From an uncultured Caryophanales bacterium (GTDB lineage Bacteria; Bacillota_I; Bacilli_A; RF39; UBA660), in assembly GCA_937897245.1 (NCBI GenBank), contig CALCBO010000073.1, positions 1 to 6,148 of the forward strand: a stretch of 6,148 bases of DNA. The letters are read 5' to 3'. The notes beneath the pieces were generated by a model. That model did no database searches. It was not told where the DNA came from and was given only the letters and a program-made list of their open reading frames with translations. Shown here in pieces: positions 6,146 to 6,148 of this stretch (positions within the stretch are counted from its first letter, which is position 1; every line of letters starts with the position of its first letter). The position numbers and the translations under genes were made by a program.

Positions 6146-6148
6146 AAC

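Noticed and set aside
1..6148. CRISPR array, tRNA, rRNA, insertion sequence or attachment site
   Set aside because: No evenly spaced repeats, cloverleaf-like sequence, transposase motifs or terminal inverted repeats were found on either strand. The only inverted repeats are the three terminators.
1..6148. Mollicutes-type code with TGA as Trp
   Set aside because: All Trp codons at conserved positions are TGG, and no reading frame needs TGA read-through.

Overview
The window is very A+T-rich (roughly 70% by eye). It uses the standard genetic code: Trp is TGG, there is no in-frame TGA, and every visible stop is TAA. Shine-Dalgarno sites are strong (AGGAGG, GAGGTGA), promoters are sigma-A-like with TATAAT-type -10 boxes, and terminators are compact hairpins followed by T-runs. 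Together with a RecD2-type helicase and a secreted protein of a type common in uncultured gut Firmicutes, this suggests a low-GC Bacilli/Mollicutes-related gut bacterium (RF39-like or similar). That placement is inference; no rRNA or other phylogenetic marker is present.

Layout, left to right. (1) Positions 2-1618 hold the 3' part of a large surface or secreted protein whose N-terminus lies outside the window. It has a DUF6273-like module, two InlB-B-like repeats and a C-terminal CUB-like beta-sandwich. (2) After a terminator and a new promoter comes recD2 (true start 1698), followed 36 nt later by an unannotated 51-codon gene for a small membrane-anchored basic protein (3927-4082), ending in a second terminator. 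(3) A stand-alone type I methionine aminopeptidase gene (4139-4897) has its own promoter and terminator. (4) A gene from 4985 encodes a protein that aligns along its length with cofactor-independent phosphoglycerate mutase (GpmI) but lacks essentially every catalytic residue I could place. (5) At about 5945-5965 that reading frame runs into the antisense strand of a truncated alpha/beta-hydrolase gene, whose N-terminus reads leftward from 6101.

All complete genes lie on the + strand in short, separately promoted units. Each terminator is packed directly against the next promoter, so the presumed -35 boxes fall in the terminator T-run. RecD2 (DNA repair) and MetAP (N-terminal Met removal) are housekeeping functions. 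The points most worth a second look are the inactive GpmI-like protein and the inverted junction at its 3' end, which is either a genuine rearrangement or an assembly chimera near a contig end. No mobile element, CRISPR array, tRNA or rRNA was seen.
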